A DNA stretch of 13,765 bases, taken from assembly GCA_016302065.1 (NCBI GenBank), contig JAEDOI010000023.1, forward strand, positions 1-13,765, written 5' to 3'. The notes below the pieces were generated by a model. It saw nothing but the letters and a program-made list of their open reading frames with translations. It ran no database searches and was not told the origin of the DNA. This DNA comes from Bacilli bacterium. Its GTDB lineage: Bacteria; Bacillota_I; Bacilli_A; RFN20; CAG-826. Positions 7,642 to 13,734 of this stretch are shown piece by piece (the first letter of the stretch is position 1; each line of letters opens with the position of its first letter). A program made the translations under genes and the position numbers.

Positions 7642-8921
7642 GTAATCTTTTATATTTTTTAACAACATTTTCTGCAGTAATTCCTGAATTAATCTATTTT
7701 AAAAGAAGAACATATTTTGAAAATAAAAAGAATCAAGGAAGACATATAAAAGGAAGAGCAATAATTGTATCAAATCATATATCAATTATTGATTATATGA
7801 TGTTAATGTTTGTGTTTTTCACAAGAAAAATTAGATGTTTAGTCGCAAGTGTAGTTTATAAAAAGAACAAAATATTAAATTTATTGCTTAAGATGTGCGG
7901 AGCAATTAAAGTAGAAAGAGAAAACTATAATCTTTCTTTTATTCAAAAATCTATTGATGTTTTAAATAAAAATAAAGTATTGCTTATTTTTCCTGAGGGA
8001 AAATTAGATAATGACAAAACAAAAATTAGACAATTCACCACCTCATATTTATTATTAGCTTTAAAAACAAAATCTCCTATAATTCCCGTCTATAATGATG
8101 GGAATTATGGTTTTAAAAGAAGAGTTCATTGTATGGTTGGAGAAAAAATTTATTTGGAAAAATATATTGATACTGATAATCCTAGTAAAGAGCAACTTGA
8201 ATATTTAAATAAAATAGTAATGTCTAAAATAAAAGAATTAAAAAACAAGACATTAATAAATATCGAAGAAGATAAAGAAAATAGATATACATTTAAAAAA
8301 TTTCTTTGGGATTTTGGAAGATTTAATATTGGGTGGATTGTTAGAGCAAAAGGATTAAAAATTCATTATAAAGATGTAGATAAATCCATTTTAAAATGCA
8401 AAAAGCCTTTTATTATATGTGCAAATCATACTGGATTTTCAGATCCGCCTTTAATAATGGGTGTATTTTATAGAAGAAGAATGAATATTTTAGCAGCTGA
8501 TATTATTTTTAAAAATCATAAAATTAGAAGTTATTTTCTTGAAGCAGCTGGATGTATTCCAATAAATAGAGAATCTCTTGATTATAATGCTATTAAAAAA
8601 TCATTAAATGCCTTAAATCACAATCGAATACTTACTATTTTTCCTGAAGGCAAGATAGAAACTGAAGATAAATTAAATGCGTTAAAAGGTGGTGCGGTAC
8701 TTTTAGCAACCTTAGCTAAAGTGGATATTCTTCCTATTTTTATTAAGAAAAAGACAAGTAAAAAAGATAAATTTGAAATAGTTATAGGTCCTTTTGTTGA
8801 AATTGATAAAAATAAAGTATATAGTCTAAAAGAAGTAAATGAATTGACATTTTTACTTTTTAATCAATTAGAAGTTTTAAGGAAAGTAATAGACGATGGA
8901 AAAGAAAGAGATATTAAATAA
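7638..8921 (+). CDS. Tandem PlsC-type acyltransferase (two catalytic domains)
   Basis: A 427-residue protein made of two lysophospholipid-acyltransferase domains. Domain 1 (about 35-205): NHISIID with His47 and Asp52, GAIKVER at 88-94, FPEGK at 118-122 and SPIIPVY at 146-152. Domain 2 (about 235-420): NHTGFSD with His264 and Asp269, GCIPINR at 305-311, FPEGK at 335-339 and DILPIF. Both HX4D dyads are intact, so both halves could be active. Known single-domain PlsC acylates lyso-PA from acyl-ACP or acyl-CoA. Here one chain could do both sn-1 and sn-2 steps, or two different acceptors (inference). ATG at 7638 forms ATGA with the ligase stop and follows AAAAGGG; an earlier in-frame ATG at 7590 would overlap the ligase by 52 bases. 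Confidence 0.88.
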   Translation: MSNLLYFLTTFSAVIPELIYFKRRTYFENKKNQGRHIKGRAIIVSNHISIIDYMMLMFVFFTRKIRCLVASVVYKKNKILNLLLKMCGAIKVERENYNLSFIQKSIDVLNKNKVLLIFPEGKLDNDKTKIRQFTTSYLLLALKTKSPIIPVYNDGNYGFKRRVHCMVGEKIYLEKYIDTDNPSKEQLEYLNKIVMSKIKELKNKTLINIEEDKENRYTFKKFLWDFGRFNIGWIVRAKGLKIHYKDVDKSILKCKKPFIICANHTGFSDPPLIMGVFYRRRMNILAADIIFKNHKIRSYFLEAAGCIPINRESLDYNAIKKSLNALNHNRILTIFPEGKIETEDKLNALKGGAVLLATLAKVDILPIFIKKKTSKKDKFEIVIGPFVEIDKNKVYSLKEVNELTFLLFNQLEVLRKVIDDGKERDIK

Positions 8922-9141
8922 AATTATAGAAATTTATGAAAATATTGTTGGAGAAGAGGTCGACAAAGAAAAATTCACTCTTTCTAGTAATATTAAAGAA
9001 GATTTGGGTATAAATTCTGTAGGCTTATTATATTTAATTGTTGATATTGAAAATAAATTTGATGTTGTTTTACATAATCAATCTATTGAAAAGTTTGTTA
9101 CACTTGATGATGTTGTAACTTATATTGAAGAAAATATTTAA
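8896..9141 (+). CDS. Free acyl carrier protein
   Basis: An 81-residue acidic carrier protein of normal ACP length. The phosphopantetheine site is DLGINSVGLL with Ser41; the usual DSL triplet is NSV. Helix II (VGLLYLIVDIENKFD) and helix IV (TLDDVVTYIEENI) are visible. Its start overlaps the end of the tandem acyltransferase gene by 26 bases, with AAGGA 12 bases before ATG, so the two are probably translated together. It is the second carrier in the operon, after the one fused to the ligase, and a likely acyl donor for the tandem PlsC. It may or may not be the cell's main ACP. The gene ends one base from the converging hydrolase gene. Confidence 0.9.
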   Translation: MEKKEILNKIIEIYENIVGEEVDKEKFTLSSNIKEDLGINSVGLLYLIVDIENKFDVVLHNQSIEKFVTLDDVVTYIEENI

Positions 9142-9142
9142 T

Positions 9143-10102
9143 TTATAAATCGTGATTTGTTAAAAAACAGTCTATTGTTTTATCATATTCTTCGGGCTGG
9201 TTTATTCTTATATGAGAATGCGCCCCTTTTTTAAAGTCGTTTCTTTCCTTATTATTGCTTTTACAAGCTGTAAATACCCTTTTTTTCATATCATCTAGAA
9301 CAAATTTATCTTCATCAGAATAAAGAAATAAAATAGGAATATTTATGCTTGATAGATAATTGAGTGGACATTCCTTATAGATATCAGCTTTAGTATATTT
9401 TTTTAAATAATACATTACTTCTTTGCATACTGGAAAAACTGGATGATGATCAGCAATCATATGATTTTTAAAAATGTCATAGAAATTAGTGAATAATCCA
9501 TCGGCTACTATACAATTAATTAAATCTTCATCTTGTTTTGCACAAGCAAAGACAGCAGTTGCAGCACCAATACATATTCCATGCAAAATAATTTTTTTAT
9601 TATTAAATTTATTTTTTAATAATTTAGCCCAAGCTTGAATATCTTTATATTCGTCAACACCAATAGTATCAAAATATCCCTCGCTTTCTCCATGACTTCT
9701 ATTATCAATTACTAAGACATTTGTACCATGATTATAATAAGGAATTGAAAAATAGTAGGAATATAATAGGGATTCTGTTCTTCCAGGAATAATAATTACA
9801 CATGTAGAGGAATTATTATCAAGGTATTTACCAACTAATCTAAATCCTTCACTAGTAATGCTTACATCTATAAAATTTTTATCTAAACTCCATTTAATTC
9901 CACTTTCATACATTGTAACTTGTTCGATATTGGAAGTATCACTACATTCTCTTCCCCATTTTTCTTTTGGCTCTCTAACAAGAAATTTAAAATAAACTTT
10001 TTTTGCAATTTTAAGAGTATAAAGTAAAAAAGGTAAGACAAAAATACAAAATATTAAAACGATGATTCCAACAACTATAAGTAAAATAAAATACCATTCC
10101 AT
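9143..10102 (-). CDS. Membrane-anchored alpha/beta hydrolase with a Cys nucleophile
   Basis: A 319-residue protein. Residues about 4-30 are a membrane anchor. The rest is an alpha/beta-hydrolase fold: VIIIPGRTES (102-111, oxyanion region), LVIDNRSHGESEG (130-142), the nucleophile elbow HGICIGAATA at 174-183, YSDEDKF with Asp265 and GAHSHI with His295 or His297. The elbow is GxCxG: codon TGT gives Cys177 where relatives have Ser. Cys in this place is natural in dienelactone hydrolase and in bile-acid-CoA:amino-acid acyltransferase, so activity on a thioester or lactone, or acyl transfer, is possible; the substrate is unknown. It converges on the ACP gene with no room for a terminator between them. 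The start lacks a ribosome site and may be leaderless. Confidence 0.8.
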   Translation of the reverse strand: MEWYFILLIVVGIIVLIFCIFVLPFLLYTLKIAKKVYFKFLVREPKEKWGRECSDTSNIEQVTMYESGIKWSLDKNFIDVSITSEGFRLVGKYLDNNSSTCVIIIPGRTESLLYSYYFSIPYYNHGTNVLVIDNRSHGESEGYFDTIGVDEYKDIQAWAKLLKNKFNNKKIILHGICIGAATAVFACAKQDEDLINCIVADGLFTNFYDIFKNHMIADHHPVFPVCKEVMYYLKKYTKADIYKECPLNYLSSINIPILFLYSDEDKFVLDDMKKRVFTACKSNNKERNDFKKGAHSHIRINQPEEYDKTIDCFLTNHDL

Positions 10103-10110
10103 ACTTTGTT

Positions 10111-10139
10111 ATTTTAAATATAATTGGTAGTATTTTCAA
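10111..10139 (-). promoter_or_regulatory. Promoter of the hydrolase gene
   Basis: On the minus strand, TTGAAA (10139-10134) and TAAAAT (10116-10111) are 17 bases apart. The -10 box ends only 8 bases before the ATG at 10102, so transcription would begin at or just before the start codon. Confidence 0.45.
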
Positions 10140-10175
10140 ATATTTAATTATGTATAAATTAATTTAAAATTAAAT

Positions 10176-10212
10176 GTTTAAATAATAAATATAATTATAT
10201 TTATATTTAAAC
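10176..10212. repeat. Long A/T dyad in the divergent hydrolase/degV intergenic region
   Basis: A perfect 20-base palindrome at 10185-10204 (arms ATAAATATAA and TTATATTTAT) is extended by GTTTAAAT (10176-10183) and ATTTAAAC (10205-10212), with one unpaired base at 10184. Together they make 18-base arms. The dyad lies upstream of the hydrolase promoter and runs into the -35 and spacer region of the degV promoter. A shared operator is possible, but the base composition makes chance palindromes common. Confidence 0.45.
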
Positions 10213-10227
10213 TTCTTTTGTTATAAT
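10200..10227 (+). promoter_or_regulatory. Extended -10 promoter of degV copy 2
   Basis: TATAAT at 10222-10227 is preceded by TG at 10219-10220, giving the extended form TGnTATAAT. A weak -35 candidate TTTATA (10200-10205) lies 16 bases upstream. The predicted start of transcription near 10234 leaves a short leader with AAGGA (10241-10245), 7 bases before the ATG at 10253. Confidence 0.55.
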
Positions 10228-10252
10228 AACATTAATAGGAAAGGAACTTACT

Positions 10253-11185
10253 ATGAATAAATTTATAATTTTACCTGATGTAACATGTGATTTAAGTAAG
10301 GAAACTAGGGAAAAATTTAATCTTACCGACTACATTCCTTCACACATTATTCTTCCAGATGGAAGTGAAAGAAAAGGAACACTAGAATGGGATTGGACTA
10401 CATCAAAAGACTTTTATAAAGCAATTAAAAAAAGAAATAATGGATATTCAACAAGTCCTGCAAGCATTGATGAAATTAAAGAAAAATTTAAATATTATTT
10501 AAATCAAGGATATGACATTTTATTTATGTCTATTTCTTCTAAATTAAGTGGGACTTATAATTTTGCTTTAAAAGCTAGGGAAGAATTATTACCTTTATAT
10601 CCAGATAGAAAAATTTTATGTTTTGATTCGCTTAGATATTCCCTTTGTTTTGGACTTTTAGTTACTAAAGCATGTGAATTTAGAGATAGAGGTCTTTCTA
10701 TTGATGACACTTATACTGAATTATTAAAGTTAAGATCATGTGTTCATCAAATGGGGCCAATGGAAGATTTATTTTTCCTTGCTAGCAAAGGAAGAATTTC
10801 AAACGGAAAAGCTTTTATGGGTAGTTTAATTGGAATTAGACCACTTGGAGATATTAATAATGTTGGAACAACAACTGTTTTAGGAAAAGTTAAAAGCAAG
10901 AAAGCTGCAATTGAGGCTACAATTAAATATATTGAAAAAACTATAGTAAATCCTAAAGATCAATATATTTTTATCGCACATACAGAAAGAGAAGAAGAAG
11001 CTAATTTATTAAAGAATGCCATTGAAGAACATTTTAAACCTAAAGGAATTATTATTAACGAATGTTATTGTATGACTGGTACTAATATTGGTCCTGGTTT
11101 ATATGCGGCATATTATATTGGAAAAGAGTTAAGCGAAAATCTTGTTGAAGAACAAAAAATAATGAACACAATTCTTGGAAAATAA
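10253..11185 (+). CDS. DegV-family protein, copy 2 (FakB-like, atypical)
   Basis: A 310-residue DegV protein, longer than copies 1 and 3. Seen: PDVTCDLS at 8-15 in place of the usual TDSxxDLP, an enlarged loop at about 35-64 (DGSERKGTLEWDWTT), STSPAS at 66-71, SISSKLSGTY at 93-102, KGRIS at 179-183 and GTNIGPGL at 276-283. The His normally before the GPG loop is Asn278. The fatty-acid pocket and head-group contacts may therefore differ, so it could bind another acyl chain or a non-fatty ligand. It stands alone in its own transcription unit, divergent from the hydrolase. Whether FakA uses it is unknown. Confidence 0.8.
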   Translation: MNKFIILPDVTCDLSKETREKFNLTDYIPSHIILPDGSERKGTLEWDWTTSKDFYKAIKKRNNGYSTSPASIDEIKEKFKYYLNQGYDILFMSISSKLSGTYNFALKAREELLPLYPDRKILCFDSLRYSLCFGLLVTKACEFRDRGLSIDDTYTELLKLRSCVHQMGPMEDLFFLASKGRISNGKAFMGSLIGIRPLGDINNVGTTTVLGKVKSKKAAIEATIKYIEKTIVNPKDQYIFIAHTEREEEANLLKNAIEEHFKPKGIIINECYCMTGTNIGPGLYAAYYIGKELSENLVEEQKIMNTILGK

Positions 11186-11186
11186 C

Positions 11187-11215
11187 TTTACAAATTCACA
11201 TAACTTATTTAGAAT
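11187..11215 (+). promoter_or_regulatory. Promoter of the perR-rubrerythrin operon
   Basis: TTTACA (11187-11192) and TAGAAT (11210-11215) are separated by 17 bases, close to the sigma-A consensus. The -35 box begins two bases after the degV copy 2 stop. Transcription would start near 11222. Confidence 0.6.
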
Positions 11216-11238
11216 AATTACTAATAAGGAATTATTCT
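11209..11238. promoter_or_regulatory. PerR-box-like operator and inverted repeat
   Basis: Bases 11209-11223 match 11 of 14 defined positions of the PerR box TTATAATnATTATAA and overlap the -10 box. The longer arms AGAATAATT (11211-11219) and AATTATTCT (11230-11238) are perfect inverted copies around a 10-base spacer that holds the perR ribosome site AAGGA. Either reading points to autoregulation: repression at the promoter, or an RNA hairpin with the ribosome site in its loop. Confidence 0.5.
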
Positions 11239-11239
11239 C

Positions 11240-11620
11240 ATGGAACGTAAAACAGTACAGCGCGATGTTCTACTTAATGTTATAGTTAAAGCAGGGCATA
11301 TTACAATTAAAGACATTCTTGAAAATGCTAAAAGTTGTTTCCCATCAATGAGTATTGGTACAATTTATAGAAATTTATCTGTTCTTGAAAATGAAGGATT
11401 AATTAGAAGAATACCTACCATTTACAAAGAAGATGTGTATGAAACAACAGATTATCCAGTTCATGATCACTTTATTTGTAAAGATTGCCATACTATTATT
11501 GATTTAGAAAGAAAAAATTGTTTTAAACCTTATCTAAATAAATATGGTGATAATGTCGAGGAAAAAATAACTGTTTATTATGGCACATGTGTTGATTGCT
11601 TAAACAAAAAGAAGTGTTAA
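11240..11620 (+). CDS. perR: Fur-family regulator, PerR-like
   Basis: A 126-residue Fur-family repressor, slightly short for the family. The N-terminal winged helix includes the recognition segment SMSIGTIYRNLSVLENEGLI at 36-55. The structural zinc site has two CxxC pairs, Cys80/Cys83 and Cys117/Cys120. Candidate regulatory metal ligands are His20, His75 and His77 (VHDH) and Asp88, which line up with His37, His91, His93 and Asp104 of Bacillus PerR. At the Asp85 position the sequence appears to have Glu68, as in Fur, so the sensed signal (peroxide or iron) is not certain. It heads an operon with rubrerythrin, a common PerR target in anaerobes, and has a PerR-like site at its own promoter. AAGGA lies 9 bases before ATG. 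Confidence 0.85.
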   Translation: MERKTVQRDVLLNVIVKAGHITIKDILENAKSCFPSMSIGTIYRNLSVLENEGLIRRIPTIYKEDVYETTDYPVHDHFICKDCHTIIDLERKNCFKPYLNKYGDNVEEKITVYYGTCVDCLNKKKC

Positions 11621-11645
11621 TACTTTCATTAATAGGAGGACAAAA

Positions 11646-11762
11646 ATGAAAAAGTATAGATGTTTATTATGCGGAGTCGAATTTGAAAGTGACGAAGCAA
11701 ATCCAGTTTGCCCAGTTTGTGGTGCAAGTGGTGAAGACGTTGTTGAGGTTGAGGAGGAATAA
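11646..11762 (+). CDS. Mini-rubredoxin-like zinc/iron ribbon protein
   Basis: A 38-residue protein beginning MKKYRCLLCG. Four cysteines form CxxC (6, 9) and CPxC (22, 25) only 12 residues apart, followed by an acidic tail EDVVEVEEE. Classical rubredoxins have about 52 residues and a much longer gap between the pairs, so this is a minimal knuckle pair that could hold Fe or Zn. AGGAGG lies 6 bases before ATG. The gene sits 25 bases after perR and 3 bases before rubrerythrin. The codons of the acidic tail contain AGGAGG (11752-11757), 8 bases before the rubrerythrin ATG, so the end of this gene doubles as the next ribosome site. A role as electron carrier to rubrerythrin is plausible inference. 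Confidence 0.85.
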   Translation: MKKYRCLLCGVEFESDEANPVCPVCGASGEDVVEVEEE

Positions 11763-11765
11763 TCT

Positions 11766-12308
11766 ATGAAAAAGGAATTAAAAGGAACACAAACCGAGAA
11801 AAATTTACAAACAGCTTTTGCTGGTGAAAGCCAAGCTCGTAATAAGTATACTTATTTTGCAAGTGTAGCTAAAAAAGAAGGCTATGAACAAATTTCTGCT
11901 ATTTTCTTAGAAACAGCTGAAAATGAAAAAGAACATGCCAAAATGTGGTTCAAAGAATTAGGTGAACTTGGAGATACTGAAAGCAATTTACTTTCTGCTG
12001 CTGAAGGTGAAAACTATGAATGGACAGATATGTACAAAGGCTTTGCTAAAGTAGCTGATGAAGAAGGTTTCCATGAAATTGCTGCTAAATTTAGATTAGT
12101 TGCTTCAGTTGAAGCTCATCACGAAGAAAGATATAGAGCTTTAAGAGCTACTCTTCAAGAAGGAAAGACCTTTAAGGGAGAAGATGGAAAACAAGTTTGG
12201 AAATGTAGAAATTGTGGCTATATTTATGTTGGAAAAGATGCTCCAGAACTTTGTCCATGCTGCGCTCACCCAAGAGCATATTTTGAAAAATATTCAAAAA
12301 ATTATTAG
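11766..12308 (+). CDS. rbr: Rubrerythrin
   Basis: A 180-residue rubrerythrin, a cytoplasmic peroxidase of anaerobes that reduces H2O2 at a diiron site. The four-helix ferritin-like domain (about 8-130) carries the ligand pattern: Glu21, Glu54xxHis57, Glu99 or Glu100 and Glu116xxHis119. The C-terminal rubredoxin domain has WKCRNCGY (Cys147, Cys150) and CPCCAHP (Cys163, Cys166), with an extra Cys165 between. The AGGAGG site inside the preceding mini-rubredoxin gene and a comparatively G/C-rich coding sequence suggest strong expression. It lies in the perR operon, so induction by peroxide is expected. Confidence 0.95.
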   Translation: MKKELKGTQTEKNLQTAFAGESQARNKYTYFASVAKKEGYEQISAIFLETAENEKEHAKMWFKELGELGDTESNLLSAAEGENYEWTDMYKGFAKVADEEGFHEIAAKFRLVASVEAHHEERYRALRATLQEGKTFKGEDGKQVWKCRNCGYIYVGKDAPELCPCCAHPRAYFEKYSKNY

Positions 12309-12338
12309 TTTTTAAATAAAATTTTAAGGAGTTGTTAA

Positions 12339-13211
12339 GTGTTGCGTAAAGTTGTTTTAGTCACGGATTCTTGTTGTGATCTTCCACTAAAGATTGTTAA
12401 TGATTACGAAATAAATGTAATCCCAATGCATTTTGCTTTTAGTGGTATTAGTTATCTAGATACACCAACACACAAAGAAATGAGTGTAAGTGATTTTTAT
12501 CTAAAATTAAGAAACAAGGAAGTGGCTATTACAAGTCAAGCAACAATTGAAGACTGTTTAAATGTAATTAAACCTCTCGCTAATGAAGGGTATGATATTA
12601 TTTGTTTAGGATTTTCTAGTGCTCTAAGTGGTACTGTTAATTCTATGCGTTTAGTCAGTGATATGATTAAGGATGAATTTCCAAATATTAATATTTCTGT
12701 AATTGATACCTTATCTGCTTCATTAGGAGAAGGTTTATATGTTTATTTAGTTGCTAAAAAGATTAAAGAAGGATATGATTTTCAAAAAGTTTTAGATTAC
12801 GCCTTAAGTTTGCAAAATAAAATTTGTCATTATTTTACTGTTGATGACTTAGGAACTTTGAAAAGAGGTGGGAGATTATCAGCTTCAAAAGCATTTTTAG
12901 GATCTTTATTAAATCTTAAGCCTCTACTACACGTCACAACTGAAGGGAAACTTGTTCCTATTGCCAAAAAAATAGGAAGAAAACAAAGTTTAAATATGTT
13001 GGTTGACTTCTTTAAACAAAAATGTTCAGATCCTTCAATTATTTTTATTTCACATGGTTCTTGTTATAGTGATGCTGAATATGTAAAAAATAAAATAATT
13101 GATATTTATCCTAATATAAATGATGTTGTAATTGGTGATATTGGTCCAGTTATTGGTGCTCATAGTGGACCTGGAACTGTTGCAATATTCTTTATAGGAG
13201 AGGAGAGGTAA
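12339..13211 (+). CDS. DegV-family fatty-acid-binding protein (FakB-like), copy 3
   Basis: A 290-residue DegV protein with the most canonical motifs of the three: TDSCCDLP at 9-16, TSQAT at 65-69, SSALSGT at 93-99, KRGGRLS at 175-181 and GAHSGPGT at 273-280. His275, the ligand-contacting His, is present. It is therefore the best candidate for a standard FakB. The start is GTG at 12339 (AAGGAG 7 bases upstream); TTG at 12342 is also possible. It follows rubrerythrin by 30 bases with no terminator and precedes yqeY by one base, so it is probably co-transcribed with the oxidative-stress genes. Confidence 0.88.
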   Translation: MLRKVVLVTDSCCDLPLKIVNDYEINVIPMHFAFSGISYLDTPTHKEMSVSDFYLKLRNKEVAITSQATIEDCLNVIKPLANEGYDIICLGFSSALSGTVNSMRLVSDMIKDEFPNINISVIDTLSASLGEGLYVYLVAKKIKEGYDFQKVLDYALSLQNKICHYFTVDDLGTLKRGGRLSASKAFLGSLLNLKPLLHVTTEGKLVPIAKKIGRKQSLNMLVDFFKQKCSDPSIIFISHGSCYSDAEYVKNKIIDIYPNINDVVIGDIGPVIGAHSGPGTVAIFFIGEER

Positions 13212-13212
13212 T

Positions 13213-13635
13213 ATGTTAATTGATACAATTAAAAAAGAAAATTTATTGGCATTAAAAAATAAAGATGAAAATAAAAGAGCTATTCTAAGTGTAATTATTA
13301 ACAAATACATGATTTTAGGATATGAAGCAAAAGCTAAAAATATTGAATTAACTGATGCTGATTTACTTAATATTATGAAAAAGACTATTAAAGAACTTGA
13401 AGAAGAAAGAAAAAGTTATAATGAAGCTAATAGAGAAGATAAAGTAAAAGATATAACTTATCAAATGGATGTTGTTTCATCATATTTACCTAAAATGATG
13501 AGCGAAGAAGAAATAAAAGCTGTTATTCTTTCTCTTTCAGATCGCTCAATTCCAACTGTAATGAAACATTTTAAGAAAAATTATAATGGAATGTGCGATA
13601 TGGGTCTTGTAAATAAGGTCTTAAAAAGTTTATAA
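13213..13635 (+). CDS. yqeY: GatB/YqeY-domain protein
   Basis: A 140-residue YqeY-type protein, about the usual length (near 148). The family resembles the tail domain of GatB, the tRNA-dependent amidotransferase subunit, and is thought to contact tRNA; its exact role is unknown. Typical features seen: an N-terminal helix with KKENLLALKNKDENKRAILS at 7-26, a charged middle region with KELEEERKSYNEANR, then SSYLPKMMSEEEI at 92-104 and a helical end with MGLVNKVLKSL. The ribosome site AGGAGAGG is inside the end of the degV gene. It is the last protein gene before tRNA-Trp. Confidence 0.9.
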   Translation: MLIDTIKKENLLALKNKDENKRAILSVIINKYMILGYEAKAKNIELTDADLLNIMKKTIKELEEERKSYNEANREDKVKDITYQMDVVSSYLPKMMSEEEIKAVILSLSDRSIPTVMKHFKKNYNGMCDMGLVNKVLKSL

Positions 13636-13636
13636 T
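13607..13636 (+). promoter_or_regulatory. Candidate promoter for tRNA-Trp inside the yqeY 3' end
   Basis: TTGTAA (13607-13612) and a perfect TATAAT (13631-13636) are 18 bases apart. Transcription would begin near 13643, leaving about 18 bases of 5' leader for removal by RNase P. The -10 box includes the yqeY stop codon. Confidence 0.5.
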
Positions 13637-13660
13637 AAAATACTTGCTTATTGCAAGCAT

Positions 13661-13734
13661 GGGGAAATAGTTCAATGGTAGAACAGCGGTCTCCAAAACC
13701 GTTGATCTGGGTTCGACTCCTTGTTTCCCCGCCA
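13661..13734 (+). tRNA. trnW: tRNA-Trp (anticodon CCA)
   Basis: The cloverleaf folds by eye. The acceptor stem is GGGGAAA (13661-13667) with TTTCCCC (13724-13730). The D arm is GTTC/GAAC, and the anticodon stem is GCGGT/ACCGT with loop CTCCAAA, so the anticodon CCA is at 13693-13695. The T loop TTCGACT is normal; the T stem CTGGG/CCTTG contains one T-T mismatch and a G-T pair. CCA is encoded at 13732-13734. This decodes UGG. Confidence 0.95.

Noticed and set aside
5095..9141. Non-ribosomal peptide or polyketide cluster
   Set aside because: PPTase, ligase and carriers would fit, but there is no condensation, ketosynthase or thioesterase domain, and the neighbours are phospholipid genes.
13643..13657. 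CTTGC/GCAAG hairpin between yqeY and tRNA-Trp as a terminator
   Set aside because: The stem is only five pairs and no T-tract follows. It more likely lies within the tRNA precursor leader.
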